Assembly (NCBI GenBank): GCA_963555705.1
Contig: OY743183.1
Span: 26,137,932 to 26,201,931 of the forward strand
Direction of reading: 5' to 3'
From: Ligustrum vulgare
Lineage: Eukaryota > Streptophyta > Magnoliopsida > Lamiales > Oleaceae
DNA length: 64,000 bases
Shown here: positions 10,110-23,260 of the stretch, piece after piece
Layout of the letters: each line of letters begins with the position of its first letter
Numbering within the stretch: the first letter of the stretch is position 1
Translations under genes and position numbers: made by a program
Notes under the pieces: model-generated
Database searches by the model: none
What the model was told of the DNA's origin: nothing
The model's input: only the letters and a program-made list of their open reading frames with translations

Positions 10110-12990
10110 TCATGCATCTGTAGGATTTAACTGAGTTGGAATTTTAACAAGTTTAATAACACCCTTTTCAGTTATATCCCTAATGAAGTGAAATTTTACA
10201 TCAATGTACTTTGACCTGTTATGATAGACAGGATTTTTACACAAATGCAATGCACTAAGGCTATCAGTATAGAGCTCTGATGCTTGTCGCAATGCACCAA
10301 AATAATAAATAATTCCTTACTTGCTAAATATTAATTAATAGTGTAGTAGTGAGAGTAAGGGTCGATCCCACGAGGAACGGAAACTAATTTTAGTTGTTCG
10401 ATCAATTAAAATGGAATGAGGGGTTTGTTGTTTGAAATTGCTTGAATAAAAAATATGCATAAAAATAAACAATTCAATATGACTAGAGAAATAATATGAG
10501 AAGAAATCTTGTTCTCGGGTTCGGTTGTGTCCTCAATTAATGTTATACATTTCCTTGTAACGTGTTTCTATCCCTAATTCAATTATCAATCATAAATAAT
10601 CAACAAGCTCTGATTATCTAAATTCTTCCTTATGTGTATTGATTCAAAACAAGCTCTTCGAACCAATTCTAGTCACAAACAATCCTAAACAAACTCTTAG
10701 GATTTAATGCACGACTAGTATGAAAATTTAGAAGAATAGATTGAATTGGATCGTTAATTACACAAGCTCGAATTAATCAATCCAAGTTGAATTATTACTA
10801 AACCTGCACGAGATTTATTTGCTACTAAAGTAAAGATTCAATGACAATTACGGATCAAGAATCTAAACATAGCATATTCATGAATCCAAAGATCAATAAT
10901 CCAATTAGCCAAATTAAACTATTAATCAAATAAACTCAATTGAACATTGAAAACATAATAATCCAACAATTGAAATAAAGGAATAAATTCACGCTACTTA
11001 TTTGTAGGAAAAGAAAATAACATAATTAAATTGACACAACTTCCCCTTTGAACAAGATATGAAATTTAGCCTAGCATGGTTGTGGTGGATTCTTCAAGTT
11101 GCTTCATGAATTCCACCGTTATTGATATTCTTGCGCTTGAAAATCTCCCAAGAATGTTCTATATTTTTCTCTTAATTTTTCTCAATGTCCAGCATCTTTC
11201 AAAAATAATAAAAGTCTCTTTTTCTTGTCATGAAATTCTCTTTTTATAGCCTCAATTTCGTGCCCTAGCTTTGGGCTCAAGAAATCCCAAAATTATGGAA
11301 AGAATTGAAATATGAAATTTTTTGACTGAAATAGTTACGGTCGTAACACGGTTTCTGCATAATTCTCACAAATTGAAGTTACGGCCGTAACATATCCACT
11401 TACGGCCGTAAAGAGGTTTCTACTGATTTTCTTCTTGCTTCAACAACACTTTTACGACCGTGACTTTGTTACCTTACGGCCGTAACTGTATTTGCACCTA
11501 TGTCCCCAAACTTCACTTTTGAGTGCATTTTGGTCCTTTTTTCTTCTTTTTTCTTCTTTTATGATCCTATATAATGTAAAACATAAAATGCATTAATAAT
11601 ACTTTGATAGAATCACATTATGGCATATTCGAGGATATAAGTGCATAAAATAAACGTAAACATCACACTTATCAAGCTCAATGCCAGAATTATCAATACA
11701 AGTAATTTCAGATAACAAACCTTTTAGCCAAATACATTCTTTTACAGCATCTGTGGCAGCAATATATTCTGCCTCAGTAGAAGACAGTGCCACAAGTTTC
11801 TGTAGTTGTGATTTTCAACTAATGCGTGAACTATTCAATGTGAAGAAATATGCAGAAGTTGACTTTCTATTATCTATGTTTCATGCAAAATCTGAGTCTA
11901 CAAAACCTTTCAATTTGAAATCATTTTTGGTTTTAGAAAACACTAAACTCAGATTTGCAGAACCTTTAAGATACTTTAAAAGTGATTCCACTGCTTCCCA
12001 GTGTAATTCACCAGGATTACTCATAAATCTACTAAGGATACTGACAGCAAAAGCAATATCAGGTCTAGTGCACACCATAAGATATATAACAGATCCTATA
12101 GCATTGGAATAAGGTACATTTTTCATTCTAAGTTCTTCTTCTGCAGATTTAGGACAATGATCAGATGACAATTTAAAGTGTGCAGGCAAAGACAGAGAAA
12201 CAGGTTTGGATTCAATCAAGTTAAATCTGGTTAAAACTTTTTCAATATAATGCTTTTGGTTTAAAAATAGATTTCTAGATTGTCTATCCCTAATAATATC
12301 TATTCCTAAAATTCTTTTAGCATGCCCTAAGTCTTTCATTTCAAATTCAGAGTGCAATTTATTTTTCAGCAGGTTAATCTCATGCATATTAGGGCCAGCA
12401 ATCAACATGTCATCAACATATAATAATAAATATATAAAATTAGAATTATCAATATTGTAATAAAAACAAGAATTATATTGGCTCTTTTGAGAATTTAGAC
12501 TTTGAATATAAGAATCAAATCTCTTATACCATTGTCTTGGGGCTTGTTTCAAGCCATAAAGTGACCTTTTCAGCAAACATACCGAATCAGATTTACCAAG
12601 TTTTTCAAAACATTTAGGTTGTTGCATGTAAATAGTTTCATTCAAAAAACCATACAGGAAGGCAGTATTAACATCCATTTGTTCTAATTCCAAATCAAAT
12701 TGAGCAACTAGAGCAAATAATATTCTAATAGAGGTATATTTAACAACTGGTGAAAATATTTCATTGTAATCTATTCCTTCCTTTTGAGAAAACTCTTTTG
12801 CTACAAGCCTAGCCTTATATCTAGGTTTTATAGCTTTTGAATCACCTTCTTTTATTTTGAAAATCCATTTACAGTCTATTATCCTAGTATTAACAGGTTT
12901 TCCGACTAAGGTCCAGGTGCCATTTTTAATAAGAGAATTCATCTCTTCTTGCATGGCTGCAAGCCACAGTTTAGAATTAGGAGAAGACAT
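10110..12990 (-). pseudogene. Copia reverse transcriptase and RNase H, split by an insertion
   Basis: An open stretch at 11881-12990 encodes the reverse transcriptase. It starts near the typical WLAAMQEEMNSL-like region and includes a QMDVNTAFLYG-like motif and the catalytic YVDDMLIAG. RNase H follows with [11 protein letters not shown] (about 11730-11793). It is cut after its GIEL codons by the solo LTR at 10278-11674 and resumes in the same frame at 10277 with YTDSLSAL and the C-terminal tail to about 10110. The solo LTR therefore landed after the element did. There is a stop or shift between 11881 and 11793. Confidence 0.92.
10278..11674 (-). mobile_element. Solo LTR (1397 bp) with ACGGCCGT palindrome array
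   Basis: The ends are TG...CA and the TSD AGCTC is perfect (10273-10277 and 11675-11679). Removing it restores the copia RNase H frame. There is no interior, so it is a solo LTR left by recombination. On the minus strand an array of palindromes (for example GTTACGGCCGTAAC at 11378-11391, with others at 11334, 11400 and 11474) is followed about 80 bp downstream by a TATA box (GCTATAAAAAGAG, complement near 11239-11252). Confidence 0.9.
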
Positions 12991-13236
12991 GGCTTCTTCA
13001 AATGATTCAGGTTCCTATAGAAAATGTTCAGAATATGTAAAAGCAGATACAAAATCAGGATCATCATATCTAGCAGGAGGTCTAATCTCCCTTCTAGTTC
13101 TATCCCTGGCCAACAAGTAATTATCAAGATTTAAATCTGTTTCAGTATCAGAAATATTTTCAGGAATAGGATCAATATTAGGTGAAACATGACCATGAGT
13201 AATATTTGGTGAATGTGGGGGTTGCTCCACCTGAAA

Positions 13237-14510
13237 CTAAGTATTGGGCAGACCATTTTCATCACTCAAATGGTATGCACTCAGTTCAGAGGTAAGAAAA
13301 TCTTGTTCACTAATAGGATCAGTTAAAATTTCATTTTTACAAGGAAAGAAATTTTCATTAAAAACAACTGATCTACTTAAAATGACCCTATAACCTCCCT
13401 GTTCTTTCACCCACAGCCAATAACCTTTAACTCCTTCTCCATATCCTAGAAAAACACATTTCAGTGACCTGGAATCAAGTTTTGAGTATGCAGCACACCC
13501 AAAAAAATTTAGTTTAGAAAAATCTGGAAGAGAATTGTTCCAAATTTGATCAGGAATTTTAAAATCAATAGCACTGCAGGGAGAAAGATTAATCAAATAT
13601 GAAGCTGTTTTGACTGCTTCACCCAAAAAAAATTTAGGCACATTAGAATCAAGTAAAAGACACATAGTTCTTTCTAAGAGTGTCATATTCATTCTTTCAG
13701 CAACCTCATTTTGCTGTGGACTGTATGGAACAGTCATGTGTCTAAGAATACCTAGACTGCTACAAAAGGAATCAAAATCCTGATTACAAAACTCAAGGCC
13801 ATTATCTATCCTAATAATTTTAACCCTTTTATCTTTCAAATTTTGAACTAAAGTGATCCAATTTTTGAATGTCCACACAGTAGCATCTTTAGTCTTTAAA
13901 AAATGAACCCAAGTTTTTCTAGAGAAATCATCAACAATCAACAAGAAATATTTGAAACCTGAAATAGAATTAACTGGAGCAGGATCCCATAAATTAGCAT
14001 GTAAATATTCAAGAATGTCACTTGATTTATGAGTCCCTTTTCCAAAAGAGTTTCTTTTATGCTTTCCCAAAATGCATTTCTCATAGAAATCTAGTTTTTA
14101 TAGGAAATCTTTACCAAAGACACATTTCTTTTCAATAATTTTAAACATTTTTCTCCTAAGTGACCAAGTCTTTTATGCCATAAAGTAGTTTTATCAATAT
14201 CAGAAGCAGGATTATTACCTTTAAAAATAGATAGATAACCTTTATGTAATCTTATCTCATAGGATTCAGAATCAAGCACACCAAGTGAGATCAAATTCCT
14301 TTTTAAGTCAAGCACATATCTAGTTTGATTCAAGACTAATGTCTTGTTATTTTCAAGTTTCAGTTGAATGTTGCCTGTTCCTTTAACATCACAAATCACA
14401 TTGTTTCCAAGTTTCATAGAACCATTATAGTCACTACTGAAGTCAGAAAATAAATTTCTTTCAGGACACATATGAAAAGTGCAATCAGAATCAAGTATTC
14501 ATTCATGTTT
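13237..14510 (-). pseudogene. Copia protease/GAG-pre-integrase/integrase remnants
   Basis: The protease start reads LDSDC, where copia proteases have LDSGC, and an in-frame stop stands just before it. The GAG-pre-integrase domain follows with LWHKRLGHLGEKCL. A frameshift near 14080 leads into the integrase (13237-14070), which keeps the acidic residues in IVDDFSRKTWV, RIDNGLEF and NEVAERMN. In a functional copy this segment would mature Gag and insert the cDNA; here the breaks prevent a polyprotein. Confidence 0.9.
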
Positions 14511-14599
14511 ATTGTCAGATTCGGTAGTAACATACACAACACCATTATTATCTTGGACTGCAGCTTCTGTTTGGTTACTGGTTTCTATTTCATTCTTCC

Positions 14600-15370
14600 T
14601 TTTGAACAATTTTTAATATGATGTCCAGGTTGGCCACAATAGAAACAAAATCTGGGTCTATTTATATTATCCAATCCCCCAGTATTGTCTTGCCCTCTGA
14701 TATTATTTTGATTTCTAAGATTTTCTTGATTTCTAGTGTTATCATAACCTCTAAAATTGGTCTAATTCCTAGAATTATTCTGTCCTCTATAGGTGTTGTC
14801 ATTAGACCTATTGAAATTGACTTTATTTTGAAAATTTTCTCTTGCAGGCTTACTGTTCACACTATTCCAGGTTTTATTATTATTAGAAGTATTCCAATTT
14901 TTATTGAAATTACTCACAAGCTTATTGTTCCTAAAGGAATTCCTCTTCTTTGAAGATCCTATAACACTATAAGCCTCTTTAGGATTAATTTTGAATTCAA
15001 GTTCTTTATTTTTAAGAGAAGTGTGAACAATTTCTGAAGTCAATTTCTGCCCATCATATTCAAGTGCATTCCTAAGGTCTTTGAACTTATCACCCACAGC
15101 ATTCAGCGAACAGACAACCTTTTGTTCATCCGTAAGTTTTTCATCACAATTTAAAAGACTCAGTGTGATCTTAGTAAACCTATTCATATTATCATCTATA
15201 TCCTTAGATGGATCAAACTTGAAAGAAGAATATTGTTTCCACAAAAAACACTTATCAGGAAAAGAAACAGTATCATAAACCTCTTCTAATTTTTCCCAAA
15301 GTGCCATAACAGTTTTAGTTTTCCCTATTTGTCTAATCACATTATCAGACAGATGAAGAAAAACAGTCAT
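14600..15370 (-). pseudogene. Copia gag with CCHC zinc knuckle
   Basis: An open stretch at 14762-15370 encodes a UBN2-type gag core (for example ALWEKLEEVYDT and TDEQKVVCSLNAV). After a stop, the same frame runs through an asparagine-rich linker into CFYCGQPGHHIKNC, a CCHC nucleocapsid knuckle. The normal start is probably upstream; a short ATG frame there ends at once. In the family, Gag packages the element RNA. Confidence 0.9.
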
Positions 15371-16467
15371 ACAGTTTCATCCATTTCAATTTGTCTATCT
15401 TGAGATAAATTCAAAGGCCAAAGAGATTAAAATCTCATTTGTCATTTCATACTTCAACATCTACTTTTATAGTAGCCATTGAAGTAATGACTAAAGATTT
15501 TGAAAGAAGATTTATCAAGAATTGAGGCTTTATTACTTCAAATCAAGAACAGACAGACAGATAGAAATACAGAGTATGAACACAGAAGTTAAGAATTATC
15601 AGAAATATTTCACAAAGATCAAGATAAAAGACACACAGTCTCTAAAACAATTATCAAATAGAAAGGCAATCAAGGTGATCACAAATTAATAAAAGTAATC
15701 AGTCTGATCAAGAAAACCACTAGGAACTTAATATACTGAAAAACAGTTCTTCCAGTATATCCCTCAATCTATTATGGATCAGCTCAACCTCCCTTAGATT
15801 CCCGGATTCTCAAGAAATCCTGGACAAATGTGAGGTTTGGGGGTCCAAAAACAGGCTTCAACGGAGAGATTTTGGAAAGAACCAAGAATTGAAGACAAAT
15901 AGCGGTATATTATGCAGTAATTAAGTGATATCACCCGATGCAAGTTTTTAAATGACTGGAGCTCCACAAAGATTCAGAACCCACGAGTTCAGTAGCACTA
16001 AGACTTTTCTGATAACCCTTGAAGATCAGCCACCAGAATGTAGGATCTATTAAGTATTTTAGTATATTTATAAAGAAATATAATGAATCAGAACAAAGAT
16101 CCCAAAAAATTATAAGACCTAGAATTAAAGATCCAGAAAATTAAAAAACTGAAAAAATTTTGAAAATAGGTTTTAAACAATATTTCCACTAAGCAATGTA
16201 TACCATGAAGAGTATTGAAAAATTTCCCAAAATTTTTCAAGAAATCTGAAAAATAAAAATTTCCAGAAAACAAAAACTTTTTAAAGAAAGTTTTCATAAA
16301 ACTTTAAGAAAAATAATTTTCTCAAAGATTACCACCAAGATCTGAAAACCCTAAAACGTTATATTCAGAAACAACAAAGAAAAATTCCAAAAAATCACAG
16401 ATCCACAAAGAAAACATCTGGATCTAACAAGATCTGAGTCAATACAGTGTTTTTACGTGAACCCTAA
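15371..16467 (-). other. Copia 5' leader region
   Basis: AT-rich sequence between the gag core and the primer site. The N-terminal part of gag must have lain here but is no longer readable as one frame. No other feature is seen. Confidence 0.5.
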
Positions 16468-16481
16468 GGCTCTGATACCAC

Positions 16482-17075
16482 TGTTAAGAGATCAAGGCTC
16501 AAAATCAACCACAAACTGATACAAACACGATTTCAAACACAAAACTTCAGAGAAATTTTATTAATCACAGAAATCGCAAAGTATCAAAAGAAAATATACA
16601 GATTCAAGTCTCTGATTCAAAAATATCAACAGAACTCTATAAAACTCGCAAAATACACAAACAAATTACACAGAATCACAATCTGTATAACAACCACGAA
16701 GCACTATTGATTATACACAAAGAATCAGTAAAAACCACTAAGAAATTTGCGAGAGATCATAGAGTATTTTCTGGAATGAAGAAGACGAATAGAGAGAGAA
16801 TCAGAGAGACAGAGTAGAGTGTTCTGGAAGAATGTGACGATTGAAGCGTCTTCGACAATGTTTATCTCCAAATGGACGGTGATGATCAGAGTTGTGAGAT
16901 CCAACGGTTTAAGAATATGGCGGTGGTGAACATGGGCTCAAATTCCGGGTTGTAGATTGGGCTCCAATCACTTGGCCCAAGTTAAAACATGCAGGCTACA
17001 AAATTGGGCTATGATACACGGTCCAGCTGGTTTATCTCTTGGGCTTCAGCTGGGCTGGTCTAAAATGCATTAACA
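16482..17075 (-). repeat. 5' LTR of the copia element
   Basis: The second 594-bp LTR has the initiator-Met primer-site complement immediately to its left and the TSD CATTA at 17076-17080. Confidence 0.9.
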
Positions 17076-17080
17076 CATTA

Positions 17081-17911
17081 ATATGTGCATGTGGTCCTTT
17101 TTTGAACTGTTTATTAAAACCAATCAAGCCTTGTGTTGGAGTTGAACACCTGCACTCACGAACTATGTTGGAAATGAAGAAAAAGAACATAAAAAACCCA
17201 AAAACTATTGTTAAAATATATATATATATATACTGATTTAAAAAAATATTGAAAAGTTATCTGTATAGGGTATTACAAATTACCATTTGTAATATCAGTC
17301 AATGATATAGCAGATCTAATATTTGAGCTTCACGTGCCAGTGACTGTATACCGAGCAGATTTACAACTAAAATTTTCTACCAAATTAACATAGTAATTAT
17401 TATGTTTCAATAGGATGTACACATTTATAACCCAAAAAATGGAATTATTTACATTGAACTCAATCTGAAATATAAATGTATATTGCTGCTTACCTAGTCC
17501 GGCACACCTTGGAAGAGTTCTTTTCGAACCGCTGGTGTTATTCTGCATTGCGTTGCACTGACTGGAAAAAAGTCCCAGACTTCAAACAATACAAAAAAAT
17601 CGAGTGGCTGATGTATAAGAAAAAAATGATGTTGAATAAAAAATTAAACTACGTCCTGTCCAAATGGAATGCAGTGGAAGACAGCCTAATCTGATATAAT
17701 GGTTATTGATTTTGACTTCGGAATTTGGTAGTCACAATTTATGGATTGGCAATATGACTGTTCAGTACCTGAACAGTCATATTTATATGTATCACATTAA
17801 ATATTTGTTTTGGAAAAAATATACATAAATATATTTTTCAAATTAATCTAGGTGATTTTTTTTTTTTTTTTTTTTAAATTGGTCAGCATTACTTTGCTAA
17901 CTGATTTCCAA
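17081..17911. other. Intergenic sequence with a possible minus-strand exon
   Basis: On the minus strand a short open stretch ends at a good donor (CTAG then GTAAGC, near 17495). The region otherwise has an AT run (17217-17231), a T run (17857-17875) and no recognised domain. Before the copia insertion it was continuous with 9262-9394, so both may be parts of one unrecognised, degraded gene. Confidence 0.25.
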
Positions 17912-17987
17912 TCTATATTATATATTAAAGCAGAACAGCCGTCAAAATTTTTCCCGCCCATTTTCAGTTTCTATTTTTGGAAATTTT

Positions 17988-18860
17988 TTTTTTTTTTTTT
18001 TTCAATTGAATTTCCGGAATTGGAAAATGAGTTGTTGACAATTAATGAGACATTTAATGTGGGAAAGTGTGTAATGCATTGTAAATAGGCACTTGACTAC
18101 ATGTATTGAATGCTAATAGTATATATATATATTATTTTAGGGAACTATATTCATACAACACATTTTTTTAAATTTACACCATAGTTTAATTGCGAGATAG
18201 ATCTTCGGTGTTTGTTTAATTTGCTTTTATATCCTTAACTTTTTTTAATCCCATTGTTATTTATAACATTCAATTAATTAATAAATTTTATTTCTAATCG
18301 CAATTTCTATTCAAATATTCTGCTAATTTGCATTGAAAGGATGTGCAAATATTTTTTTTAACTTTTGTATTAATTATTTATTTTGATTATTTAAAAATAT
18401 GAGAGATAAATAAGTGTTTTTTTTTTTCAATTGAATTTCCGGAATTGGGAAATGAGTTGTTGACAATTAATGAGACATTTAATGTGGGAAAGTGTGTAAT
18501 GCATTGTAAATAGGCACTTGATTACATGTATTGAATGCTAATAGGTTGTCTATATATATATATAATATAATATATTATTTTAGGGAACTATATTCATACA
18601 ACACATTTTTTAAAATTTACACCATAGTTTAATTGCAAGATAGATCTTCGGTATTTGTTTAGTTTTGCTTTTATATCCTTAACTTTTTTTAATCGCATTG
18701 TTATTTATAACATTCAATTAATTAATAAATTTTATTTCTAATCGCAATTTCTATTCAAATATTCTGCTAATTTGCATTGAAAGGATGTGCAAATATTTTT
18801 TTTAACTTTTGTATTAATTATTTATTTTGATTATTTAAAAATATGAGAAATAAATAAGTG
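17988..18860 (+). repeat. Direct tandem duplication of about 430 bp
   Basis: A block starting at a T run followed by CAATTGAATTTCCGGAATTG occurs at about 17988-18420 and again at about 18419-18860, with few differences. It lies inside the Helitron region. Confidence 0.85.
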
Positions 18861-19637
18861 TTTTTCGCCAACAAAACAAATATATTGAACAAAAATCGTC
18901 TCAAAAGACAAGATGTAGAAATTAATAAAGAGTTGATGATAAAAAAATTATAAAAATTTTTAATATAACTATTATAATTTGAAGTAGTTTTATTGTTTGT
19001 AAAATTTTAATAATTATTTTAATATAATATTATTTTTTATGCATTTTGTATACTGGATAAATTATGTATAAGTATTAAAAATTAACAAGAACTTATCAAA
19101 ATTCATATTGTTAAATTGCAACTTCCGTACATCATTTTTGTTTTCCAGTCTAAAATACTTTCCAAAAATTGAAATGCATTAATATTCATCATTAATTGCT
19201 TTATAAAAAATAAATTTTATAAAGAAATTAATACATTTGGAAAACTACACATTAACTTTGAAAAACAAAAATAGCTTTACTTTTTCTTACATTATTTGTG
19301 CATTAATTAGATTAATATTTTATTAAACTTTAATATTTGTTCTTTTTTGTTTAGTTAAAAATATTAGTAACAAATAAGTTTGTTTACACTTCTTAATAGA
19401 TTTTTTTTTCCAGAAAGCAGTAATTTTTTTTTAGAAAACGGTGACTATTCGTTTTTTTAATTATTTGAATTAAACTTGCTTGCATCAACGTAAGAGGTAC
19501 TGATGATAATTAATAATTTATTGAAACTAAAACTAATTATTATGTCATCACATTGATATACATTTGAATGGTATTATGGAAATCATTTTACATAGTGAAA
19601 TTAATTACTATATTATGGATAACGTGTTGACTGCATT

Positions 19638-19825
19638 TGGTCCCTGTTTGAGACCCATTATTTGGAATAATGTGATTTGAAATAGTAAATTTTTTAGAAA
19701 ATGTGTAGTTAAAAATTGGAGAATATTTTTGAATTTATGTGTAGATTATTTTATTGGTATAATGTGTGGTTGAAAATGAGTTTTTAAAAAATGAGATTTA
19801 AAAATAATAGGTACCAAACAGGGGC
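19638..19825. mobile_element. Small MITE-like element
   Basis: Inverted ends GGTCCCTGTTTGAGACC (left) and GGTACCAAACAGGGGC (right) bound about 190 bp of AT-rich sequence. Flanking TGCATTT and TGCGTTT may be a diverged target duplication. The superfamily cannot be assigned. Confidence 0.5.
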
Positions 19826-20152
19826 TTGATAATGCGTTTAGTGCAATGGGAAATGAAATTGAAATTATTAAGGATGTTCATTTTAATACTTAAAAACGCA
19901 ACTCCAAACAATGTGCAAATATCTGTTATTTTCGATAAAAAATAATATCAATTTTTTATCGAACAACAACTTCATTTTTTTTTGTGAAAAAATGTGGAAA
20001 ACTTAATAACCATTTACTACTTAAATATATAAATTGATTTTTATTACTCAAAGAAGCTATTATAATTTGAAGTAGTTTTATTGTTTGTAAAATTTTATTA
20101 ATTATTTTAATATATTATTTTTTATGCATTTTGTGTACGGGAGAAATCTTAA

Positions 20153-20154
20153 TA

Positions 20155-20212
<58 letters not shown>
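20153..20212. repeat. (TTA)n microsatellite
   Basis: About twenty uninterrupted TTA/ATT triplets lie just before the second Helitron 5' end. Confidence 0.95.
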
Positions 20213-22079
20213 TTATTATATATATCTATATTATATATTAAACCACAACAGCCGTAAAAAAAATTTCCCACCCACTGTCACTTATTTTTTTTTGGAAACC
20301 TTCTGTTTTTTTGTGTTTTTTTTTCCTGATTTTCGATACAATTGTTTAACATTAATTATCAACTTGAATATGTATTGGAATAGGTGGAAGACGTGTCATG
20401 CCAGTGACTTTTCATTTGTTGATGTTGAATTGATTAATGAGGTGTGGATGGGAAATGGCTTTTCATTTTCCCATTTCATATTAAATGCTCGATGCATTTT
20501 TTTGCTGGCCGAACTTAAGTATTAATACATTTTTTTGAATAAAACAAATATAAGATTAATTTTAATAATTGTCTAAAAATTATATGATCTAAAATTCTCG
20601 GTATAATTTTTTGACCTTCAGTGTTATCCGGTTGCCATGTCATGATAATTGCAAGATTTGCGTAAGTATTATTTTAACTACTTGATTTTATATGTAAAAC
20701 TATAATGTTATTGGTTAAGAATGAATAATATTTTTTTAATAATTCTTAATTTTAATAGTTTTGTAAAGGTTATATGGTACGATTTTTGCTATAATTTTTT
20801 TACTCCAACATTGTCGATTGTTATATCATGATAATTGCTAGATTTATGAAATTGTTATTTTGACCACTTGATTTTATAAGTGAAAATATAATTTTATTGG
20901 TCAAATGCAAATATTTGTGGGTTAAGATTCAGCACGCTTTTATAATTATTATGATTCTTATTTTTGAGTGAAAAATTTAAAGCTTAAATACGAGAGGAGA
21001 ATGCATAAACCATTCGAAATATATTAATACATTCCACACAATCAATATTGTATCCATAATATTAAATAAAAAACATGATACACCATTAAATAAACTACTA
21101 AATTTGGATTTTCTTTGAAGTTGACAATAACTCATAAAAATTATTGAAATTAACAATCATTTTTATTGGTCAAATACAAATATTTGCTCTTAAGATTAAA
21201 CAAAAACTTATAATTACTGTGATTGATGTTTCTGAAAGAAATTTAGATAAAATGTTAAATACGTGAGGAAATTGCAAAAATTGTGGTTAAAAGCGAATAA
21301 TATTCTTTTAATCATTCTTAATTTTAATAGTTGTGTGAAGATTATATGGTATACCATTTTTGTTATAATTTTTTTGTCACCAACGTAACATTTTGTCATA
21401 TCATGATAATTGCTAAATTTATGTAATTATTATTTTGACTACTTGATTTTATAATTAAAAATATATTTTTATTGGCTAATACAAATATTTGTGGGTTTAA
21501 GATTAAGCACACATTTATAATTATTGTGATTTATATTTTTGAATCAAAATTGGAAAAACATAAATACGAGAGGCATAAATCATGAGAAGTAATTGATACA
21601 TTCCACAATATATTTATATTTGGCGAATACTTTAGTATTATTTACCAATGTATTAAGTAAAATACTAAACTATCCGACAAACATAGCATCCTCAATATCT
21701 CACTTATTTTTATTTATGGATTAAAATGGTGTAGTATTGAATTTATAATGCTTATACTAAACTTAAAAGAAAAGTGTTGACATATTTTATTACAAATCAA
21801 ATTTGTATTTTCAATTGGAAAATTGCATTCGTACAGGGCCTGTACCTGTAGGATTACCCTTTTCAATATACCAAAATTATTCACTAATTTTACAATATAT
21901 TTTGTACAATACAATATCCGTGCATCGCACGGGTGATGCACTAGTTAGTTTAAAAGGGTTAATTATAATGGAAAAGATTAAGAAAAAAATAAATAAAAAT
22001 CATATATGTACATTATTGTAATTAGAATAAAATATTAGTTACTGCCAATTAATATATTATGCTTTAAAAAAATCATCTC

Positions 22080-22640
22080 TTGCACACACCTTGAAAATAA
22101 AATTATAAAATAACTTCTACTTATATATACAATTTTACTGTTTAAATAAATCAATTCCCTGTTAGCAAGAAGATTTGTTGCAACTTTGAATTTCAATCCA
22201 CTAACAAAAAAACCTAAATATAGGGACTAATAATACATTCGAATTATTTTATTGAATTTAGATTAAAAAGATTAATTAACTTATCAAAATCAAATCATAA
22301 TAAATCAACCAAAATATTAAGAAACCTAAATAAACCCAACAAATGCAAATACATGCGAAAAAATAAATTTATTAAATAACTTCTACTTAATTGTATACAT
22401 TTTCATTGTTTAAATAAATAAATATCTTGTTAACATGAATATCACTTGCAAAGTTCAATTTGAACCCAGTAACGGAAAAAAACTAATTATAGGGACAAAT
22501 AATATGTTGGAAAGATTCTTAATTAATTAAGAATACAATTATTAATTAACTTATCAACATCAAGATTATAATAAATCCACCAAAATATTATGAAATTGAA
22601 ATAAACGAAAAAATGCAAATACATGCCAACTACTCATCCA
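22080..22640. repeat. Degenerate tandem duplication of about 290 bp
   Basis: Two diverged units, about 22105-22370 and 22375-22640, share phrases such as TTCTACTTA, ACTGTTTAAATAAAT, TATAGGGAC and AAATGCAAATACATGC. No coding content is seen. Confidence 0.6.
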
Positions 22641-22737
22641 CAAAAGTGTCAATTGTTTAAAACCTGTGTATAAAAAATAAAATAAAATAAATTGTATCAC
22701 ATATATTTGTAAAAAAAATTAAAATTAAAATTTCAAG

Positions 22738-22985
22738 TATAAGGTTACACTAATCTTTATACACACAGAATCGAAAAACTGTATTAAACATTAAATAAAT
22801 TTTAAACATGTTGCTTCAAATAACTAAAACATCAAGTATCAGGTTACACTCAATTCAAACTTATGTTAAATCTAATGATGAAAAAAATTTATTTAATCTT
22901 CAAGTGCATCAATTTTTATGCGAGATTGGTAAATAGTAAATAAAATTTAAAAACTGAATTACATTATAAACAGTTGCATCATGCT
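22738..22985. repeat. Direct repeat bordering the RPA-like gene
   Basis: The block around ATCTTTATACACACAGAATC and CATCAAGTATCAGGTTACAC recurs at 24236-24346 and continues, after the LTR element, at 32848-32985. The RPA-like exons therefore lie between two copies of a segment of about 250 bp. Confidence 0.7.
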
Positions 22986-23260
22986 TAGGTTATAATTAAG
23001 GTGTGATAAAATATTTACTCTCTAACTACGGAAGACTAATTTCTCACAAAATATGTATTGGTAACAAAGTTGAAATGTAAAATAAACTAAAATTAATAGT
23101 CAATTGATAAGAAGAATAAGTTCATCATAAAATCATATTAGTTATTTAATAAAAGTCGATATTCAAATAAAAGACATAGTAGTTAAAGTTACTAATTGAA
23201 TTAGTCACTCATAATATCAAAACATTGACATATCCCAAAATCTGCTTTTTGCAAAACGAA

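Larger units (their letters stand above)
9395..17075 (-). mobile_element. Ty1/copia LTR retrotransposon with decayed gag-pol
   Basis: Two 594-bp LTRs (9395-9988 and 16482-17075) are flanked by the perfect TSD CATTA (9390-9394 and 17076-17080). The complement of the initiator-Met primer site (GGCTCTGATACCA, 16468-16480) lies inside the right LTR, and a polypurine complement follows the left LTR, so the element reads on the minus strand. Domains occur in copia order: gag, zinc knuckle, protease, integrase, reverse transcriptase, RNase H. Stops and frameshifts between them show the copy is inactive. A 1.4-kb solo LTR of another family splits the RNase H region. Confidence 0.95.
17912..21944 (+). 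mobile_element. Helitron(s): two 5' ends, one 3' end
   Basis: Near-identical 5' termini (TCTATATTATATATTAAA) occur at 17912 and 20225, each preceded by A and followed by an AGCCGT-like motif. A single 3' terminus ends in hairpin CCGTGC-ATC-GCACGG (21918-21932) and CTAG (21941-21944), followed by T, as expected for A^T insertion. Either a 1.7-kb Helitron at 20225-21944 inserted into an older one that lost its 3' end, or one element has an alternative start. No Rep/helicase is seen. Confidence 0.75.

Noticed and set aside
20124..20525. 133-codon frame through the (TTA)n tract
   Set aside because: The poly-leucine run comes from the microsatellite and the frame crosses a Helitron 5' end.
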